Source: Bacillota bacterium | GTDB taxonomy: Bacteria; Bacillota; Clostridia; Lachnospirales; Lachnospiraceae | Length of the DNA stretch: 54,041 nucleotides | Assembly: GCA_023412855.1 (NCBI GenBank) | Contig: JAEZRJ010000079.1 | Span: 1-54,041, forward strand | Direction of reading: 5' to 3' | In this document: in pieces, positions 1-8,624 of the stretch | How the letters are laid out: each line of letters opens with the position of its first letter | Position numbering within the stretch: the first letter of the stretch is position 1 | Notes under the pieces: model-generated | What the model was told of the DNA's origin: nothing | The model's database searches: none | Seen by the model: only the letters and a program-made list of their open reading frames with translations | Program-made: the position numbers and the translations under genes

Positions 1-57
1 CCCGATCCGAGAATGGCAAGGATAAAAGATATCTTTGATGCAAATAAGGAGGTGTAA
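1..57 (+). CDS. YceD/DUF177 family protein, C-terminal end only
   Basis: The first 57 bases read in frame as 18 codons and a TAA stop three bases before the rpmF start. The peptide contains DPRMARIKDIFD, which resembles the usual DPRLAVLKDLL-type tail of the YceD/DUF177 family. Genes of this family normally lie directly upstream of rpmF, and the family is linked to 23S rRNA accumulation. The N-terminus lies outside the window, so length and completeness cannot be judged. The call rests on the short tail plus position. Confidence 0.65.
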   Translation, partial: PDPRMARIKDIFDANKEV

Positions 58-59
58 CA

Positions 60-239
60 ATGTCTATTTGTCCCAAGAATAAATCTTCCAAAGGTAGAAG
101 AGATAAGAGAAGAGCGAACTGGAAAATGAGCGCTCCTACATTGGTTAAATGCAGCAAATGCGGTGCTCTTATGATGCCCCACAGAGTATGCAAAAAATGT
201 GGCTCTTACAACAAAAAAGAAATTATCGCAGTAGATTAA
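60..239 (+). CDS. rpmF: 50S ribosomal protein L32
   Basis: This 59-residue basic protein of the large ribosomal subunit starts at an ATG behind an AAGGAGG site at about 47-53. It opens with MSICPKNKSSKGRRDKRR and carries two CxxC pairs (CSKC at about 31-34 and CKKC at about 44-47), the zinc-ribbon form of L32. Length and the KRRANWKM segment are normal for the family. It follows the YceD/DUF177 gene with a two-base gap, the usual arrangement, and is closed by a strong hairpin terminator. The open reading frame is short, but its identity is clear. Confidence 0.96.
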   Translation: MSICPKNKSSKGRRDKRRANWKMSAPTLVKCSKCGALMMPHRVCKKCGSYNKKEIIAVD

Positions 240-253
240 TGATTGAAAAGCTG

Positions 254-286
254 AGGTTTTCCTAATAAATTAGGAAGACCTTTTTT
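254..286 (+). terminator. Rho-independent terminator of rpmF
   Basis: Twelve base pairs (254-265 with 270-281, one G-U pair) enclose a TAAA loop and run into six T residues. It lies 15 bases after the rpmF stop. Confidence 0.85.
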
Positions 287-362
287 CATGCAATAGGGAA
301 GTGTCCCTATTGCATGAAAAATGGATGCGCAGCTACGCGTGCGGCACAAAAATTTTTTGTGC
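282..362. repeat. Two further perfect hairpins between rpmF and plsX
   Basis: Directly after the terminator, 282-299 pairs with 304-321 as an uninterrupted 18-bp stem around a four-base loop. A second stem, 344-352 with 354-362, is AT-rich with GCAC/GTGC ends. Both are followed by the shared word GCATGAAAAA. Neither has a T-run on either strand where a terminator would need one, so they look like REP-type intergenic palindromes or RNA structures. Function is unknown. Confidence 0.55.
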
Positions 363-374
363 ATGAAAAACAAC

Positions 375-403
375 TTGATTTTTATATATGGGTTTAGTAT
401 ATT
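375..403 (+). promoter_or_regulatory. Probable vegetative promoter for plsX-acpP
   Basis: TTGATT at 375-380 and TATATT at 398-403 are separated by 17 bases and lie just upstream of plsX, downstream of the rpmF terminator. Matches to the sigma-A consensus are 4/6 and 5/6. No convincing FapR or FabT box was seen. Confidence 0.5.
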
Positions 404-428
404 AAAGAAAGATATTAGGAGGTTGCAT

Positions 429-1442
429 ATGTCAGAGTTAGTGAAAGTTGCTGTCGATGCGATGGGCGGAGACAATGCGCCGGAAGAAATCGTAAAGGGT
501 GCGGTCGAAGCAGTAAAAGAGAGCAGTAAGGTTAAGGTCTATCTGGTAGGAGCAGAGGATAGGATCAGGGACGAACTGAAAAGGTATACTTACCCCTCGC
601 AGCAGGTGGAAATCGTAAATGCGACGGAAGTTATCGAGACGGCAGAGCCTCCGGTCATGGCAATTCGCAAGAAGAAGGATTCCTCCATTGTGAAGGCACT
701 TCAGCTGGTGAAGGAAGGGACCTGCGATGCATATATATCAGCAGGGAGCACCGGGGCGACGTTAGTCGGAGGGCAGGTTATCGTAGGACGGTTAAACGGA
801 GTGGAGAGACCGCCTTTAGCACCTCTTATACCGACGGAAAAGGGAGCGGCACTTTTGATTGACTGCGGAGCCAATGTGGATGCCAGGTCTTCTCATCTCG
901 TACAGTTTGCGAAAATGGGAAGCGTATATATGGAAAGCATTATGGGAATTAAGAATCCCAAGGTTGCGATCGTTAATATCGGAGCCGAGGAGGATAAAGG
1001 GAACGCTCTTGTAAAAGAAACCTTTCCTCTGTTAAGGAATTGTCCGGACATCAATTTTATCGGAAGCATCGAAGCGAGAGATATTCCGGCAGGCTATGCG
1101 GACGTTATCGTCTGCGAAGCATTCGTAGGAAATGTAATTTTGAAATTATACGAAGGAGTGGGCGGAACGCTCATTAAGAAGGTAAAAGCCGGAATGATGA
1201 CTTCCTTCCGTAGTAAAATAGGCGGATTTTTAGTAAAGCCTGCTTTAAAGGAGACTTTAAAGACTTTCGACTTGGAGCAATATGGCGGTGCGCCGCTTTT
1301 GGGGCTCAAGGGACTGGTAGTAAAGACACACGGCAGTTCGAAAGCAGTCGAAATCAAAAATTCTGTTCTTCAATGTATCACATTTAGCGAGCAGAAGATT
1401 AATGATAAAATAAAAGAAAAAATTACTCTTGAGAATGAATAA
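429..1442 (+). CDS. plsX: Phosphate acyltransferase PlsX
   Basis: PlsX makes acyl-phosphate from acyl-ACP, the first step of the PlsX/PlsY/PlsC route to phosphatidic acid. The 337-residue protein opens with the family signature VAVDAMGGDNAPEEIV and contains AGSTGATLVGG, DCGANVD and CEAFVGNVILK. An upstream in-frame ATG exists at 321, but it lies inside a palindrome. The start at 429 follows TAGGAGG and gives the normal family N-terminus. acpP follows 15 bases later, consistent with a plsX-acpP operon. plsY, which uses the product, lies about 35 kb away in the same window. Confidence 0.96.
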   Translation: MSELVKVAVDAMGGDNAPEEIVKGAVEAVKESSKVKVYLVGAEDRIRDELKRYTYPSQQVEIVNATEVIETAEPPVMAIRKKKDSSIVKALQLVKEGTCDAYISAGSTGATLVGGQVIVGRLNGVERPPLAPLIPTEKGAALLIDCGANVDARSSHLVQFAKMGSVYMESIMGIKNPKVAIVNIGAEEDKGNALVKETFPLLRNCPDINFIGSIEARDIPAGYADVIVCEAFVGNVILKLYEGVGGTLIKKVKAGMMTSFRSKIGGFLVKPALKETLKTFDLEQYGGAPLLGLKGLVVKTHGSSKAVEIKNSVLQCITFSEQKINDKIKEKITLENE

Positions 1443-1457
1443 GAAAGGGCTATTATC

Positions 1458-1688
1458 ATGGAATTTGAAAAATTAAAAAAAGTTATTGCTGAGGTGCTCA
1501 ATGTGGACCCGGAGGAAATTACGCTGGAAACTACTTTTGCGGATGATTTAGGAGCTGATTCCTTGGATGTATTTCAAATTGTTATGGGAATTGAGGAAGA
1601 ATTTGACATTGAGATTCCTGCGGAAGAGGCTGAAAAGATTAGTACGGTTGAAGAGGCGGTTGAGTTAATCAAGAGCGCTATGAATTAG
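1458..1688 (+). CDS. acpP: Acyl carrier protein
   Basis: This is a 76-residue acidic protein of the type that carries acyl chains on a phosphopantetheine arm during fatty-acid synthesis. The attachment motif GADSLD is present, with Ser35 the expected modified residue. Length, the acidic helix II and the absence of any other domain fit AcpP. It is the second gene after plsX and is followed by a hairpin with a short T-run. The ribosome binding site (AAGAAAGGG) is modest but correctly placed. Confidence 0.96.
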   Translation: MEFEKLKKVIAEVLNVDPEEITLETTFADDLGADSLDVFQIVMGIEEEFDIEIPAEEAEKISTVEEAVELIKSAMN

Positions 1689-1702
1689 TAACTATGTAGA
1701 GT

Positions 1703-1733
1703 ATCGAAAGCCCTATATCAAGGGCTTTTTCGA
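1703..1733 (+). terminator. Terminator after acpP
   Basis: AAGCCCT at 1708-1714 pairs with AGGGCTT at 1721-1727, followed by T residues; the outer ATCG/CGAT bases extend the stem. It lies between acpP and rnc, so rnc may depend on read-through. Confidence 0.75.
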
Positions 1734-1751
1734 TGTTTATGGGGGAATGTG

Positions 1752-2441
1752 ATGTTAACGGAAAATGATTTAAATGAGTTGGAAGGAAAAATAGAGTATT
1801 GTTTTAAGGATAAGGAGTTGTTAAAACAGGCTCTTACCCATAGTTCCTTTGCCAACGAACAGAAGATCAAAAGAGCAAATGACTATGAACGTCTGGAATT
1901 TTTAGGAGATGCGGTGCTTGAGTTGGTAACCAGCGACTTTTTGTACCAAAGGCACCCGAAAATGCAGGAAGGCCAGCTTACGAAAAAGCGTTCTGCGCTT
2001 GTATGCGGGCCGGCTTTGGCCTTTTGTGCGGCTGATATTGAAATCGGCAGCTACATACAGCTTGGCAGAGGAGAAGAATCCACGGGCGGCAGAGGACGCG
2101 ATTCCATTACTGCGGATGTTATGGAGGCTATTATCGGCGCCATATATTTGGATGGAGGATATGAAGCATCCAGCGTTTTCATTCACCGTTTTATATTGTC
2201 TGATTTGGAAAATAAAGAACTATTTTATGACAGCAAGACATTGCTTCAGGAGGAAGTGCAAAAGGACAGCAAGGGAACGCTGCGATACGAGCTCGTCAGC
2301 GAGACGGGGCCGGACCATAACAAGAGATTCGTCATTGAAGCGAGGGTGAACGGAAAGATTCTGGGAAGAGGTGTCGGAAAAACGAAAAAGGCGGCAGAAC
2401 AGCAGGCGGCTTATGAAGCCCTTCTGGCATGCAAAGCCTAA
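1752..2441 (+). CDS. rnc: Ribonuclease III
   Basis: RNase III is a double-strand-specific endoribonuclease that processes rRNA precursors. The protein carries the signature ERLEFLGDAVLEL at about residues 46-58 with the acidic metal ligands, a second acidic segment (DVMEAIIGAIYLDGG), and a C-terminal double-stranded-RNA binding domain from about residue 158 (DSKTLLQEEVQ through the KKAAEQQAAYEALL end). The GTG at 1749 is an alternative start, but the ATG at 1752 is better spaced from GGGGGA at 1741-1746. rnc-smc-ftsY is a conserved Firmicutes order. Confidence 0.96.
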   Translation: MLTENDLNELEGKIEYCFKDKELLKQALTHSSFANEQKIKRANDYERLEFLGDAVLELVTSDFLYQRHPKMQEGQLTKKRSALVCGPALAFCAADIEIGSYIQLGRGEESTGGRGRDSITADVMEAIIGAIYLDGGYEASSVFIHRFILSDLENKELFYDSKTLLQEEVQKDSKGTLRYELVSETGPDHNKRFVIEARVNGKILGRGVGKTKKAAEQQAAYEALLACKA

Positions 2442-2462
2442 AAAGGGGTAATGGGAGTAACT

Positions 2463-5400
2463 ATGTATTTAAAAAGTATTGAGATACAAGGGTTTAAATC
2501 GTTTGCAAACAAAATTAATTTTAAGTTTCACAATGGAATTACCGGAATCGTAGGGCCGAACGGAAGCGGAAAGAGTAATGTAGCTGACGCAGTGCGCTGG
2601 GTATTAGGAGAACAGCGTATAAAACAGCTTCGCGGTGCCTCTATGCAGGATGTCATTTTTTCGGGGACGGAGCTTAGAAAGCCGTTAGGATATGCTTATG
2701 TGGCCATTACGCTGGATAATTCGGATCATCAGCTTGCAGTGGACTACGATGAGGTAACGGTAGCCAGAAGAATATACCGCTCGGGAGAGAGCGAATACAT
2801 GTTAAACGGCACACCTTGCCGTTTAAAAGACGTGAATGAATTATTTTACGACACTGGTATCGGTAAAGAGGGCTATTCCATCATCGGACAAGGGCAGATC
2901 GATAAGATTCTGAGCGGAAAGCCGGAAGAGCGAAGAGAGCTTTTCGACGAAGCGGCAGGCATTGTAAAATTTAAACGGCGTAAATTTGCAGCGCAGAAGA
3001 AGCTGGAGGATGAAAAGCAGAATCTGCTGCGCGTGAAAGACATTCTGTCAGAGCTTGAAAAGCAGACAGGACCGCTCGAAAAGCAGTCTGAAATCGCAAA
3101 AATTTATTTAAAGAAAAAAGAAGAATTGAAGACGTTAGATGTGAATGTATTCCTTTTGGAAAATAATCGCATCAAAGAGCAGCTTCTGGCCGTAGAACAA
3201 AAATATGGCATTGCAGGCAGCGATTTGCAGGAGACCACGGAGAGGTATGAGGGCATCAAAGCGGAGTATGAGCAGATTCAGGGACAGATCGAGATACTGG
3301 ATGAGTCCATTGAGTCAGCACGCACACAGCTTACGGATACCGGACTTTTGCGTGGTAAGCTGGAGGGCGAAATCAATGTCTTAAAGGAACAGATCAATTC
3401 TGCCAAAGGAAACGAGAGCCATCTTCGCTCCCGTCTGGAAACGGTGCAGAAGGAAATCGACGCGAAAAACATAGACAAAGAAGAAATCTTAAAAAATAAA
3501 AGCGAAATCGATGGAAAGTTGGCTGAAATCGAAGGTATAAGGGATGAAGCTAGGAACTTACTGAATGAAGTTCAGGGCAAGATCGAGGAGCTCAATAACC
3601 ATATCGAGGCGGGAAAGAATACGATTATCGATGCGCTGAACGGCCGTGCCACCATCAAGTCCAAAATCGGCCGCTACGATACGATGCTCGAGCAGGCTAA
3701 TATACGTAAGTCCGAGCTGAATTCCAGATTGCTGCGGGCAAAATCGGACGAGGAGAAGCAGGAAGAGACCATTAAGCAGCTTCAGGCGGAGTTTGAGAAC
3801 ATTAACGGAGAAATCCGTCGGCTGAATGATTCTCAGACAGTTATTGAAGAGCGCCTTAGCGGCATGCATGATGAACTCTCTGCGAAGGATCAGAAGCTTC
3901 GGGATACACAGGTGGTCTATCACCAAGAGAAATCCAAAATGGAAGCGTTAGCTAATCTAACGGAGAGATATGACGGTTATGGCGGCAGCGTAAAGCGCGT
4001 CATGGAATGCAAGGACGAAGAAAAAGGTATTATCGGTGTGGTAGCCGATATAATTAAAGTGGATAAGAAGTATGAAACTGCGATAGAGACCGCTTTGGGC
4101 GGCAATATTCAGAATATTGTCACGGAGGATGAGGAGACTGCAAAACGGATGATTGCCATGCTGAAGGCACACAAGGCCGGGAGAGCAACTTTCTTACCTC
4201 TTACGAGTATTAAGGACCCGCAGGAATTCAAGAATTCGGAGGCGCTGAAGGAGAAAGGCGTCATCGGCATGGCGGACGAACTGGTGCAGACGGACAAGAA
4301 ATATAAGGATGTGGCAAAGTCCATGCTCGGGCGCATCGTGGTAGTAGATCATGTGGATAACGCCGTTAAAATAGCGAAAAAGTATAGTTACGGCATCCGA
4401 ATGGTTACGATAGAGGGCGAGCTTCTTGTGCCGGGCGGCGCTATCAGCGGCGGAGCATTTAAAAATAACAGCAATCTTCTCGGACGCAGGCGGGAGATGG
4501 AGGAATTGAACGCCAAGGTTAAAAAGTATCTGGAAGAAATCGATTTGCTGCTGGAGGATATCGAGGAGACGAAAGCGCTTAGAAATAAGCTTCGTATGGA
4601 ATTGGAGGATACCAAATCCAGACTGCAGGAGGAGTTCATCAAGCAGAATACGGCACGGATGAACGTTATAAAAGCGCAGGAGAGAAAGAGCGAGGCGGAG
4701 GAAGGCTTCGGAGAGCTGAAAACTGAGGAGAAGGAAATCGAGACCCAGATAGTGGAGATCAAATCCAGCAAAGAGGGTATCCTCAAGGAGCTGGAAGAAT
4801 CGGAAAACCTGGAAAAACAGGTGGAGCTTCAAATCAACGAATTCCAGAAGGAACTGGAGGAGCAGAGACTGAAGGAGTCCGAGCAGTCGAAGGTAGTGGC
4901 AGAGCACGACGTGGGAGTGGAAAAGATGCTCCAGCAGCAAGGCTTCCACAAACAGAACGTGGATCGTATCGACAGCGAAATCGCCCGCTTCATGTCCGAG
5001 CTTATGGAAATCAAAGAGGGCCTTGAAAGAAATGAGGAAGAGATAGAGAGAAAGGCACAGAATATCGTTGAAATCGAAAAGACGATCGTGTCTTCCAATA
5101 TCTCAAGAAGTGATGCGGAAGTGAAGCTGAAAGAAGACATCACGAAGAAGGAAGAGCTGTCTGCAAAGCAGAAAAACTTTTTCGCTACGAGAGAGGAGCT
5201 TTCTGAGAGGATGTCCGCTCTGGATAAAGAGGTATACCGCTTAAGTTCTCAGAAGGAGAAGTTGGAGGAATCCATCGAAAGCCAGATCAACTATATGTGG
5301 GATGAATATGAAATCACCCTTTCGGACGCAGCCTCCCTCAGAGATGAAGAAATGACGGACCTTTCGTCGATGAAGAAGGAAATCGCATCTTTAAAGGATG

Positions 5401-6023
5401 GAATCCGCAAGCTGGGTGATGTTAACGTCAACGCTATCGAGGATTATAAGAATTTGATGGAGCGTTATCTGTTTTTAAAGACCCAGCACGATGATTTGGT
5501 GGAGGCGGAGAAGACCTTGATACATATTATCGAGGAGCTGGATACTGCCATGCGTAAACAGTTCAACGAGAAGTTTGCCGAAATCGCCAAGGAGTTCGAC
5601 AAAGTATTCAAGGAGCTTTTCGGAGGCGGAAAGGGAACGCTGGAGCTGATGGAGGACGAAGATATTCTGGAGGCAGGAGTACGCATTATCGCCCAGCCAC
5701 CCGGAAAGAAGCTGCAGAATATGATGCAGCTTTCGGGAGGGGAAAAGGCGCTGACAGCAATTGCATTGCTTTTCGCCATTCAGAATCTAAAGCCGTCGCC
5801 CTTTTGTCTGTTGGATGAAATCGAGGCGGCTCTGGACGAAAATAACGTAGGCCGGTTTGCCAAGTATTTACATAAATTAACAAAATACACGCAATTTATT
5901 GTAATTACCCATAGGCGTGGTACAATGGAAAAGGCGGACCGCCTGTATGGTATTACGATGCAGGAAAAAGGTGTGTCAACGCTTGTAAGCGTTAATTTGA
6001 TCGATAAGGACCTTGACGATTAA
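2463..6023 (+). CDS. smc: Chromosome partition protein SMC
   Basis: SMC is a large ATPase that organises and segregates the chromosome with ScpA and ScpB. The protein (1186 residues from this start) has Walker A GPNGSGKSNV at about 31-40, a long coiled coil rich in E, K and Q, a hinge at roughly 505-670 (with EKGIIGVVADIIKV and GGAISGGAF), a second coiled coil, then the ABC signature LSGGEKAL and Walker B FCLLDEIEAALDE near the C-terminus. The ATG at 2451 is also possible; the start at 2463 has GGGAG five bases upstream and gives the usual MYLKSIEIQGFKSFA beginning. Domains and length are complete. Confidence 0.96.
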   Translation: MYLKSIEIQGFKSFANKINFKFHNGITGIVGPNGSGKSNVADAVRWVLGEQRIKQLRGASMQDVIFSGTELRKPLGYAYVAITLDNSDHQLAVDYDEVTVARRIYRSGESEYMLNGTPCRLKDVNELFYDTGIGKEGYSIIGQGQIDKILSGKPEERRELFDEAAGIVKFKRRKFAAQKKLEDEKQNLLRVKDILSELEKQTGPLEKQSEIAKIYLKKKEELKTLDVNVFLLENNRIKEQLLAVEQKYGIAGSDLQETTERYEGIKAEYEQIQGQIEILDESIESARTQLTDTGLLRGKLEGEINVLKEQINSAKGNESHLRSRLETVQKEIDAKNIDKEEILKNKSEIDGKLAEIEGIRDEARNLLNEVQGKIEELNNHIEAGKNTIIDALNGRATIKSKIGRYDTMLEQANIRKSELNSRLLRAKSDEEKQEETIKQLQAEFENINGEIRRLNDSQTVIEERLSGMHDELSAKDQKLRDTQVVYHQEKSKMEALANLTERYDGYGGSVKRVMECKDEEKGIIGVVADIIKVDKKYETAIETALGGNIQNIVTEDEETAKRMIAMLKAHKAGRATFLPLTSIKDPQEFKNSEALKEKGVIGMADELVQTDKKYKDVAKSMLGRIVVVDHVDNAVKIAKKYSYGIRMVTIEGELLVPGGAISGGAFKNNSNLLGRRREMEELNAKVKKYLEEIDLLLEDIEETKALRNKLRMELEDTKSRLQEEFIKQNTARMNVIKAQERKSEAEEGFGELKTEEKEIETQIVEIKSSKEGILKELEESENLEKQVELQINEFQKELEEQRLKESEQSKVVAEHDVGVEKMLQQQGFHKQNVDRIDSEIARFMSELMEIKEGLERNEEEIERKAQNIVEIEKTIVSSNISRSDAEVKLKEDITKKEELSAKQKNFFATREELSERMSALDKEVYRLSSQKEKLEESIESQINYMWDEYEITLSDAASLRDEEMTDLSSMKKEIASLKDGIRKLGDVNVNAIEDYKNLMERYLFLKTQHDDLVEAEKTLIHIIEELDTAMRKQFNEKFAEIAKEFDKVFKELFGGGKGTLELMEDEDILEAGVRIIAQPPGKKLQNMMQLSGGEKALTAIALLFAIQNLKPSPFCLLDEIEAALDENNVGRFAKYLHKLTKYTQFIVITHRRGTMEKADRLYGITMQEKGVSTLVSVNLIDKDLDD

Positions 6024-6047
6024 AAACGTCGTTTATAATAAATAAAT

Positions 6048-6068
6048 GAGTATGGAACACTCATAGAG
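6048..6068. repeat. Single unit of a ~20-nt degenerate intergenic repeat
   Basis: GAGTATGGAACACTCATAG has the same plan (GAGT, three bases, GAACACTC) as the tandem units at 7021-7105 and 46503-46563. ATGAGT and ACTCAT can pair. It sits between smc and ftsY, just before the ftsY ribosome binding site. Confidence 0.4.
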
Positions 6069-6076
6069 GAGGGCAC

Positions 6077-7024
6077 ATGGGCGAGGAAAAGAAAGGCTTT
6101 TTTGGAAGGCTTAAGGATGGGCTTACCAAGACCAGAGATAATATTGTAAATGGAATCGACTCCGTTTTTAATGGCTTTTCCGCGATTGATGAAGATTTTT
6201 ACGAGGAATTGGAAGAAATTCTGATTATGGGAGACATCGGTGTTAATGCTACGAATGCCATTATCGAAAAGCTTCGCGGGCAAGTAAAGGAAAAGCATAT
6301 CAAACAGCCGTCAGAGTGTAAGGAGATCTTGATTCAAAGCATCAAGGAGCAGATGAAGGTGGGAGAGACGGCATATGACTTCGAGCAGGAGCAGTCCGTT
6401 ATTCTTGTCATTGGTGTGAACGGTGTCGGAAAGACCACTTCTGTGGGAAAGCTGGCAGGAATATTGAAGGATCAGGGAAGGAAGGTTCTTCTTGCGGCGG
6501 CAGATACGTTCCGTGCGGCGGCAGGAGAACAGCTTACGGAATGGGCGAACCGTGCCGGAGTGGATATTATCGGAGGCTCGGAAGGATCGGACCCGGCCAG
6601 CGTGGTTTTCGACGCAGTGAATGCGGCCAAGGCCAGACATGTAGACGTGCTTTTATGTGACACAGCAGGGCGTCTTCACAATAAAAAGAATTTGATGGAA
6701 GAGTTGAAAAAAATCAACCGGATCATCGATAAGGAATTTCCCGGAGTTCATAGGGAGAATCTGGTCGTGCTTGACGGAACCACCGGGCAGAACGCGCTTG
6801 CGCAGGCGAGGGACTTCGGCGAGGTGGCCGATTTGACGGGTATCATTCTCACCAAAATGGATGGGACAGCAAAGGGCGGAATTGCGGTGGCTATTCAGTC
6901 GGAGCTGAATATTCCGGTGAAATATATCGGAGTGGGCGAGACTATAGAAGATTTGCAAAAGTTCGATTCCGACCAGTTTGTAAACGCACTCTTTGATATA
7001 AAGGTATCGGGAGAAGAGGAGTAG
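6077..7024 (+). CDS. ftsY: Signal recognition particle receptor FtsY
   Basis: FtsY is the GTPase that docks SRP-bound ribosomes at the membrane. The 315-residue protein has an N domain, then the NG GTPase domain with GVNGVGKTTSVGKLAG, AADTFRAAAGEQL, DTAGRLHNKKNLMEEL and the TKMDGTAKGG loop, ending in the GVGETIEDLQ FtsY/Ffh signature. It lacks the long acidic A domain of enterobacterial FtsY, as expected in Firmicutes. It follows smc by 53 bases. Its partner Ffh is encoded about 5 kb downstream. Confidence 0.96.
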   Translation: MGEEKKGFFGRLKDGLTKTRDNIVNGIDSVFNGFSAIDEDFYEELEEILIMGDIGVNATNAIIEKLRGQVKEKHIKQPSECKEILIQSIKEQMKVGETAYDFEQEQSVILVIGVNGVGKTTSVGKLAGILKDQGRKVLLAAADTFRAAAGEQLTEWANRAGVDIIGGSEGSDPASVVFDAVNAAKARHVDVLLCDTAGRLHNKKNLMEELKKINRIIDKEFPGVHRENLVVLDGTTGQNALAQARDFGEVADLTGIILTKMDGTAKGGIAVAIQSELNIPVKYIGVGETIEDLQKFDSDQFVNALFDIKVSGEEE

Positions 7025-7105
7025 TCCGGAATACTCGTAATAAGTAGTAGAATGCTCGCAACGGGCAGAGAACACCTGAAACGAGTCCGGAACGCTCGTA
7101 ATAGC
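7021..7105. repeat. Four degenerate tandem units of ~20-22 nt before ilvA
   Basis: Units at about 7021-7042, 7043-7063, 7064-7083 and 7084-7105 share the pattern AGT-nnn-GAA-YR-CTCGTAATA. Units 1 and 4 are closest to each other (both hold CCGGAA and CTCGTAATA), and each can form a small GAG/CTC hairpin. The array begins at the ftsY stop and ends about 25 bases before the ilvA ribosome binding site. A related array stands at 46503-46563. Confidence 0.5.
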
Positions 7106-7142
7106 ATAATGAAACAGTAAGATGGATGGAGGATGAGGTAAG

Positions 7143-8366
7143 TTGGACGAGAAAATGCTGACACTTGACAGATTTGAAGAAGCTTCCGAGGTAGTGAAAA
7201 GGGTGACGCAGGAAACGAAGCTGGTTTACAGCGATTACCTGAGCACTCAGACAGAAAATAAAGTGTACTTAAAGCCGGAAAACATGCAGTTTACCGGGGC
7301 ATATAAGGTGAGAGGCGCCTATTACAAAATAAGTACCTTATCCGAAGAAGAACGGAGCAGGGGATTGATTACCGCTTCCGCAGGGAATCATGCCCAGGGA
7401 GTTGCCTATGCTGCAAAATGCAACGATGTGAGGGCAGTTATCGTCATGCCGACTACCACACCTCTTATTAAGGTGAACAGAACGAAGAGCTATGGCGCAG
7501 AGGTAGTTCTTTATGGAGATGTTTATGATGAGGCTTGTGCCCGCGCTTATGAACTGGCGGAGGAAAAGGGATATACCTTTATTCATCCCTTCGACGATCT
7601 GGCGGTAGCGACGGGACAGGGAACAGTGGCGATGGAAATCTTTAAGGAGCTTCCGTTAGTGGATTATATCTTGGTTCCTATCGGCGGCGGCGGACTGGCC
7701 ACCGGAGTATCCACTCTTGCCAAGCTTCTCAATCCGAAAATCAAGGTAATCGGAGTGGAGCCTGCAGGAGCTAATTGTATGCAGGCATCCTTGAGGGAGG
7801 GAAAGGTTGTCACCTTAGATCACGTGAACACGATTGCGGACGGAACGGCGGTAAAGACGCCGGGAAGCAAGATTTTTCCTTATCTTTCTGAAAATCTGGA
7901 TGATGTTATTGCGGTGGAGGACGAGGAGCTGGTAGTCGCTTTTCTCGATATGGTGGAAAATCATAAGATGATCGTGGAGAATTCGGGACTTCTTACCGTA
8001 GCGGCGCTGAAGCATCTGCCGGTAAAAAATATGAGAATCGTTTCTATCTTAAGCGGCGGAAACATGGATGTGATCACGATGTCTTCGGTAGTACAGCAGG
8101 GGTTGATACTTCGGGACAGAATCTTTACCGTATCGGTACTGCTTCCGGATAAGCCGGGAGAGCTTAGCCGCGTATCGGATGTGATCGCGAAGCAAAACGG
8201 CAATGTAATCAAGCTGGAACACAACCAGTTCGTTTCCATTAACAGAAATGCAGCGGTGGAGCTTAGAATTACGCTGGAGGCGTTCGGTCCGGAGCACAAG
8301 AAACAGATTATAGTGGCGCTTCATCAAAACGGTTATAAACCGAAGGCAGTTCGCACGATTATGTAA
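7143..8366 (+). CDS. ilvA: Threonine ammonia-lyase (catabolic type, with ACT domain)
   Basis: This PLP enzyme deaminates threonine to 2-oxobutyrate. The 407-residue protein shows the PLP-lysine segment FTGAYKVRGAYYK (Lys55), the ASAGNHAQGVAYAA motif, the phosphate-binding loop PIGGGGLATGV, and a C-terminal ACT domain from about residue 325 (TVSVLLPDKPGELSRVSDVI). This short single-ACT form is the TdcB-like type. The start is TTG at 7143 behind GGAGGATGAGG; an ATG at 7155 is the alternative. A hairpin terminator follows. Whether it serves isoleucine synthesis or threonine fermentation cannot be told from the sequence. Confidence 0.9.
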   Translation: MDEKMLTLDRFEEASEVVKRVTQETKLVYSDYLSTQTENKVYLKPENMQFTGAYKVRGAYYKISTLSEEERSRGLITASAGNHAQGVAYAAKCNDVRAVIVMPTTTPLIKVNRTKSYGAEVVLYGDVYDEACARAYELAEEKGYTFIHPFDDLAVATGQGTVAMEIFKELPLVDYILVPIGGGGLATGVSTLAKLLNPKIKVIGVEPAGANCMQASLREGKVVTLDHVNTIADGTAVKTPGSKIFPYLSENLDDVIAVEDEELVVAFLDMVENHKMIVENSGLLTVAALKHLPVKNMRIVSILSGGNMDVITMSSVVQQGLILRDRIFTVSVLLPDKPGELSRVSDVIAKQNGNVIKLEHNQFVSINRNAAVELRITLEAFGPEHKKQIIVALHQNGYKPKAVRTIM

Positions 8367-8383
8367 ATATAAATAAAATAATT

Positions 8384-8419
8384 AGAGCGCATCATGGGAT
8401 ATTTGGTGCGTTCTTTTTC
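8384..8419 (+). terminator. Terminator of ilvA
   Basis: An 11-bp stem (8384-8394 with 8404-8414, two G-U pairs) is followed by a T-run at 8414-8418, shortly after the ilvA stop. Confidence 0.8.
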
Positions 8420-8437
8420 GTCTGGGAAGGAGAAACA

Positions 8438-8507
8438 GAGCGAATTTACATGTAAAATTTTTGCATTGCAGAAATCATGCGTTGCTGAGAACGGAATGAA
8501 CAGTAAC
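8438..8507 (+). repeat. Short MITE-like element, copy a (3' half)
   Basis: The segment from AGCGAATTT to GAACAGTAAC matches the 3' half of the full-length copies at 22220 and 22869, including GCAGAAATCATGCGTT and the terminal ACAGTAAC. The 5' half, with the other terminal repeat, is missing. Confidence 0.85.
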
Positions 8508-8624
8508 ACATAAGTAAGGCTCGTAAGAAGAGGTACGGTATGGTAGAATAGAAATTGGAGTAATGGAAATATTTATCAGAGAGTATGGCTACGATGATTG
8601 GTGTGGAGAGGCAGGAAGAATGTC

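Noticed and set aside
375..430. FapR or FabT operator upstream of plsX
   Set aside because: TTAGTATATTAA resembles half of a FapR site, but the second half is missing and no TTTGA-type FabT palindrome is present.
4194..4949. A 251-codon open frame on the minus strand inside smc
   Set aside because: It is antisense to the SMC hinge and coiled coil, is leucine/phenylalanine-rich as expected from reverse complement of charged codons, and has no matching family or ribosome binding site.
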